DNA of 64,000 nt. It comes from Caenorhabditis elegans (lineage: Eukaryota > Nematoda > Chromadorea > Rhabditida > Rhabditidae). Every line of letters begins with the position of its first letter. Positions within the stretch are counted from its first letter, which is position 1. Under the pieces are notes generated by a model. That model had not been told where the DNA came from. It ran no database searches and was given only the letters and a program-made list of their open reading frames with translations. Below, in pieces: positions 60,185-64,000 of the stretch. Location of the stretch: NCBI RefSeq assembly GCF_000002985.6, contig NC_003284.9, positions 8,928,001 to 8,992,000 on the forward strand. The letters run 5' to 3'. The translations under genes were made by a program, and so were the position numbers.

Positions 60185-63100
60185 ATGGCGATTGTTGCGC
60201 AAGGAGTTTCTACGATTTTGACGACGTTTCAGAAAACGTTCAAAGGTATGTCATATGTACTTTTTGAAAGGAGAACCATGTGATGTTTTATTGATATTCA
60301 TTATTTAAACGTTGCTTTAAATATAATTTCTTTCGAAAAATGATTTTCTTTATTCGGATGATACGTACCGCAATTTCAAGTAAGTTTTGATTTAAAATAA
60401 CAAAGATGTTTCTGAATGAAAATCGACTATGAAAAGTAATTATTTCTTGAAATGATTGTGAAACATTAATCTGAAAAATAAAATCATATTCTTCAGATAT
60501 GTAGATTCAAATCCCTTATCTAATACAGGAACTCAATAAATACTGTGAGGAGTTTGTAAACAAATACCCTAAACTTATGAATAAGAATATTTGTAACGGA
60601 TACCATATTATTGCTATATGTAGATAGGTAGGAATACCTACTTACTGCTCATTTGACGTATTTCGAAGAAAAATCAATTCGATTTCTCATCAATATTTTC
60701 CTTAAAACGTTTTAGCTGTTTCTCGCTATGTATATGTAGGTGTTTTTCATGATTGTTACATACTTGTTGAGCATATTTGCAATTTTAAACATAAGTATAT
60801 ATTTTTTCAATTCACAATCAATGAACCGCCGTTATTCTGAATCAGAATAGAACATAAATTTAATTACGAACTAGTCTCCCTCATTCTTTTATAATCTTCG
60901 TTCACTCACAATTACACTATGTTTTGACCGCACAAAATTTAACGTAGTAATATCACAACAGGATCTAGTCTCCGAAATGATTATCTTCAATCTGTTTCAG
61001 GATTACTCCCATTGATAATTCTTGTGGCTTACACTCTATTGGGAGCATGGATCTTCTGGATGATCGAAGGAGAAAACGAACGAGAGATGCTCATTGAGCA
61101 ACAAAAAGAAAGGGATGAACTCATCCGGGTATCGAATATTTAGATAGAATGAATGATTATGAAAAGTTGTTTTTAGCGAACTGTCTATAAAATTAATCAA
61201 TTGCAAATCAAAAGACAGAGAAGATTAATGACGGCCGAGGAAGAATACAACAGAACTGCAAAAGTGTTGACTACCTTTCAAGAAACTTTGGGAATTGTAC
61301 CAGCTGATATGGACAAGGATATTCATTGGACATTCTTGGGATCAATCTTCTATTGCATGACAGTCTATACAACTATTGGTAAGAAACACAACAAATTGGT
61401 ATTGAATTTTTATATTTGAATGTTCAATTTTTAGTTGAAGAGTAATGTTTTCCTTGCGGCGCTTAAGTATTTGAATAACAGAGTAAAATTTTCCAAAAAC
61501 TTTTTGAAATGTTTTACTTACAGTCAAAAAGTGTCAATTTTTTGTATTCACGATGTTCTATTATTGTCAAGGAAAATAAATAGACTGCTATTATAAAAAA
61601 TGAGGACCTTGAATATTGCTAGGAAAAAATATTAACATCCAGATAGTAACGAATCACATTCGTTTCAATTTATTACTATTGACCGTAGTTGCATCTTGTT
61701 CATAAATTTTAGAAACCAATATACAATTAGTATTTTGCATTTCAGGTTACGGAAACATTGTTCCTGGAACTGGATGGGGTCGTTTTGCTACTATCCTTTA
61801 CGCATTCATTGGAATTCCACTCACAGTGCTCAGTCTTTACTGTCTTGGTAGTCTTTTTGCCAAGGGATGCAAAATGTTGTGGAGATTTTTTTTGAAGTCC
61901 ACCAGGGTTGTGAGCAAAGATTTGTCAAATAAGGTGGGAAATTTTGAATGGCAAAACAACTATAAGAATATTTTTTAGATTTCTGAAGCTGCCGATAATA
62001 TTGAAGAAGGAACAACGGTGAGATAATGTTTCCAAATATTTCTCAAAATTAATTTGTTCAGGCAATTACTCCATCAGCCGAGAAAACAGAAAATAACGAT
62101 GATGACTTGTTGTCTTTCCCCATCTCCGGCCTCTTGCTTATTACCGTCATCTGGGTCATTTTCTGTGCGGTCTTGTTCACCTTCCTAGAAGAATGGGACT
62201 TTGGAACATCTCTCTACTTCACATTGATTTCTTTCACAACCATCGGTTTTGGAGACATTCTTCCATCGGATTACGATTTCATGCCAATTGTTGGAGTTCT
62301 TCTTCTCATTGGTCTTTCTTTGGTCTCTACAGTGATGACACTCATTCAACAGCAAATTGAAGCATTAGCATCGGTAAGAAGAAGAAAGAAGAAGAAGAAA
62401 TATCATAAGAAAAAAATTTGAAAAATATGATTATTTGAAACATAAAATAAAACTAGAATACTTGCGATAACTGTAATTAAGTAATCATTCTTGAACAAAT
62501 GACAAATTTTTATTTTATTACATAGTATTGACAAAATAAAAAAAAATGCAGCGTCAAATTAAACTCCACCACGCGAAAGTTTGCATTTCCATCGTCAACT
62601 TAATTAGGAAACTTAATTAGAAAAGCGGTTGTTTGTAAATTTACGTCCGTCCTGTTTTTTTTCATCTCTAAATTTAAACTTTTTCGCAGTGCCAAATTTT
62701 GTGCGCGTTTTTGTTGGTGAATGCGCAAACTGTAGATTTTTTTTCAAAATTTTGTTAATATATTTCAATTTCAACAGGGAATGAAAGATAACATTGACCA
62801 AGAATATGCTCGTGCATTGAACGAGGCTCGTGAAGACGGAGAGGTTGACGAGCACGTAGATCCAGAAGAAGATCCGGAGAACAATAAAAAGTCCTTTGAC
62901 GCTGTTATCTCCAGAATGAACTGGTCCAAGAGAGGGTTGTATTATCTTCTTCCTGATAGCCAGAAGAAAGAACTCGCAAAGCAGTCTGAGAAGAAAATGG
63001 GAAGAAAAAGTATTAAAATTCAGACTGATAACGATTTGTTGGAAGTAAGTATTTGCAAAAAAAGCATAATTGAAAATGTTTAAAAAAGCAGAGAAAAAAA

Positions 63101-63470
63101 TCATCTGAAACTCGTTTGTTTAATCGGCAAATATCTTTTTTAAAGGCTAATTTTAAAAGTCATTCACCAAAAGAAATTGTACTCATGTTGTAAATTACTT
63201 CGTAATTAGTCACTCTTTCTAGTTTTGAGCACAAAATTAGTTACTATTATGTTGTACAACACCCACCAGAACCCATTTCAGACACTCATTCGGGAGGAAA
63301 TTTTGAAGGCGGAGCTCAACAATGAGATGCACAAATATACAGCACCACGATCTTCACACCAGCCAAAACTTGTCTATTCTGATGTTCGCGAGAAGGAGGT
63401 TCCAATTGAAGTTGTCCGTGTTGAGCATTTCAATCACGGAAATGAAGACTATCTAGAGCATGACATCTAG
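60185..63470 (+). CDS. TWK-family two-pore-domain potassium channel
   Basis: Exons: 60185-60245, 61001-61128, 61177-61378, 61746-61933, 61979-62017, 62062-62373, 62778-63044, 63282-63470; 461 aa. M1 about 22-42; a charged extracellular cap helix with Asn-linked site NRT; P1 filter TIGYG 129-133; M2 (IGIPLTVLSLYCLG); M3 about 229-248; P2 filter TIGFG 266-270; M4 (GVLLLIGLSLVSTVMTLI). Both K+ filter motifs are intact, so a functional dimeric leak channel at the plasma membrane is expected. The C-tail is long and charged. Two other C-termini are possible: read-through at 62374-62421 (325 aa) and the alternative exon 63737-63850 (436 aa). The worm has dozens of twk genes and I cannot assign a number. 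Confidence 0.92.
62374..62421 (+). CDS. Alternative short C-terminus of the TWK channel
   Basis: If the donor at 62374 is not used, the frame continues for 15 codons (VRRRKKKKKYHKKKI) to TGA at 62419-62421. AATAAA follows at 62446-62451, 25 bp on. The product would be 325 aa, with a polybasic tail directly after M4. Confidence 0.45.
   Translation, partial: VRRRKKKKKYHKKKI
62446..62451 (+). terminator. Poly(A) signal AATAAA, intronic in TWK gene
   Basis: Perfect AATAAA 25 bp after the read-through stop, inside the intron between the 62373 and 62778 splice sites. Confidence 0.5.
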
Positions 63471-63736
63471 ATTTTTTTTCGGTTACTTGTATGAAATTAA
63501 AATACCTACTCGGTTTTTACACATCCAGTATGATTTACTTTTTATAGAATTTCAATCAATGTTTGTATTTTTATTAAGATCACTTTATGTTGTCATTCTT
63601 CATTTTTCTCTTTTTCCTGCATGTCATTTCTTATCCACTACACGTTTTCCCGCGTCCAATTAAAAAAAAGAAAGAAAAAATCTCAAAAAAAAATACCAGG
63701 GCCTTGTTCTAATAGCTAGTTTTCGATTAGTTACAG

Positions 63737-63850
63737 GCATACATAAATCAACTTAAACTTTCTCGTCTGCGAGAAAAAGCTGCTTCACGAATACCGCGTG
63801 CCACAAAACCGACACCGACTAAAACTCAACGAAGATTTCATAAATCTTAG
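63737..63850 (+). CDS. Alternative last exon of the TWK channel
   Basis: GATTAGTTACAG ends at 63736 and opens 37 codons to TAG at 63848-63850. The peptide is basic with Thr-Pro repeats (KAASRIPRATKPTPTKTQRR). Phase 0 matches the donor at 63044, so it can replace the 63282-63470 exon, giving 436 aa. AATAAA lies at 63953-63958. Codon quality, splice site and poly(A) signal together make this a likely real exon. Confidence 0.65.
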   Translation, partial: AYINQLKLSRLREKAASRIPRATKPTPTKTQRRFHKS

Positions 63851-63952
63851 TTCTAATTGTTTCCTCACAATATTTGAAATTTCGCCTTAATTTTTACTGC
63901 CTTTTCTACAACGTTCTTTCTTTTTCATTTCCTTTCATTTATGTTTTTGAGT

Positions 63953-63958
63953 AATAAA
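63953..63958 (+). terminator. Poly(A) signal AATAAA, distal TWK 3' end
   Basis: Perfect AATAAA about 100 bp after the stop of the alternative last exon. Confidence 0.6.
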
Positions 63959-64000
63959 ATTTTCACGAATTCAAAAAAATTTCATAGAGACACTTAGAAA

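Overview
The window looks like Caenorhabditis elegans (or a very close relative) chromosomal DNA. It is AT-rich with short introns (many of 41-55 bp), TTTTCAG-type 3' splice sites, scattered single tRNA genes, palindromic DNA-transposon relics, and gene families diagnostic for nematodes. I recognise three genes: acs-22 (FATP-type acyl-CoA synthetase), xbx-2 (Tctex-type light chain of IFT dynein) and trk-1 (neurotrophin-receptor-like tyrosine kinase). From memory these are X-linked neighbours, so I infer the X chromosome. All exon models below were built by hand from splice-site phase and reading frame; no alignment or expression data were available.

Layout. 1-6560: long upstream region of acs-22, with a candidate distal first exon (2117-2172) and a compositionally distinct promoter or leader block (about 5500-5930). 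6561-10918 (+): acs-22. 11550-11631 (+): tRNA-Leu(AAG), lying in the probable antisense 3' UTR of xbx-2 (11643-12143, -). A textbook X-box sits 64 bp upstream of the xbx-2 ATG. 12421-12783: small inverted-repeat element. 13395-22978 (-): trk-1, 15 coding exons, with two tRNA-Trp genes and a 731-bp palindromic element inside its introns. 22979-28001: trk-1 upstream DNA, then a second tRNA-Leu(AAG). 28443-28760 (+): small single-pass membrane protein. 29809-33165 (-): orphan rhodopsin-type GPCR, 8 coding exons. 33169-41487: gene desert with small repeats. 41488-41809: divergent pair of tRNA-Pro(TGG). 43600-43681: tRNA-Ser(AGA). 46214-47144: 931-bp palindromic element. 52976-56854 (+): neuromedin-U-receptor-type GPCR, 11 coding exons, with a possible upstream first exon at 47803. 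60185-63850 (+): TWK two-pore potassium channel with three plausible alternative C-termini.

The coding genes fit neuronal and ciliary signalling plus lipid activation: a neurotrophin-like receptor kinase, two peptide- or ligand-gated GPCRs, a leak K+ channel, and a ciliary motor subunit under RFX/DAF-19-type control. They are separate transcription units; I see no operon. The most interesting signals are alternative-transcript structures: a possible soluble truncated TRK ectodomain, a frame-changing cassette exon in the NMU-type receptor, three TWK tails and alternative first exons. A GC-AG intron lies inside the trk-1 kinase domain, and an unexplained opposite-strand exon-like segment lies in trk-1 intron 1. 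I found no wholly new system.
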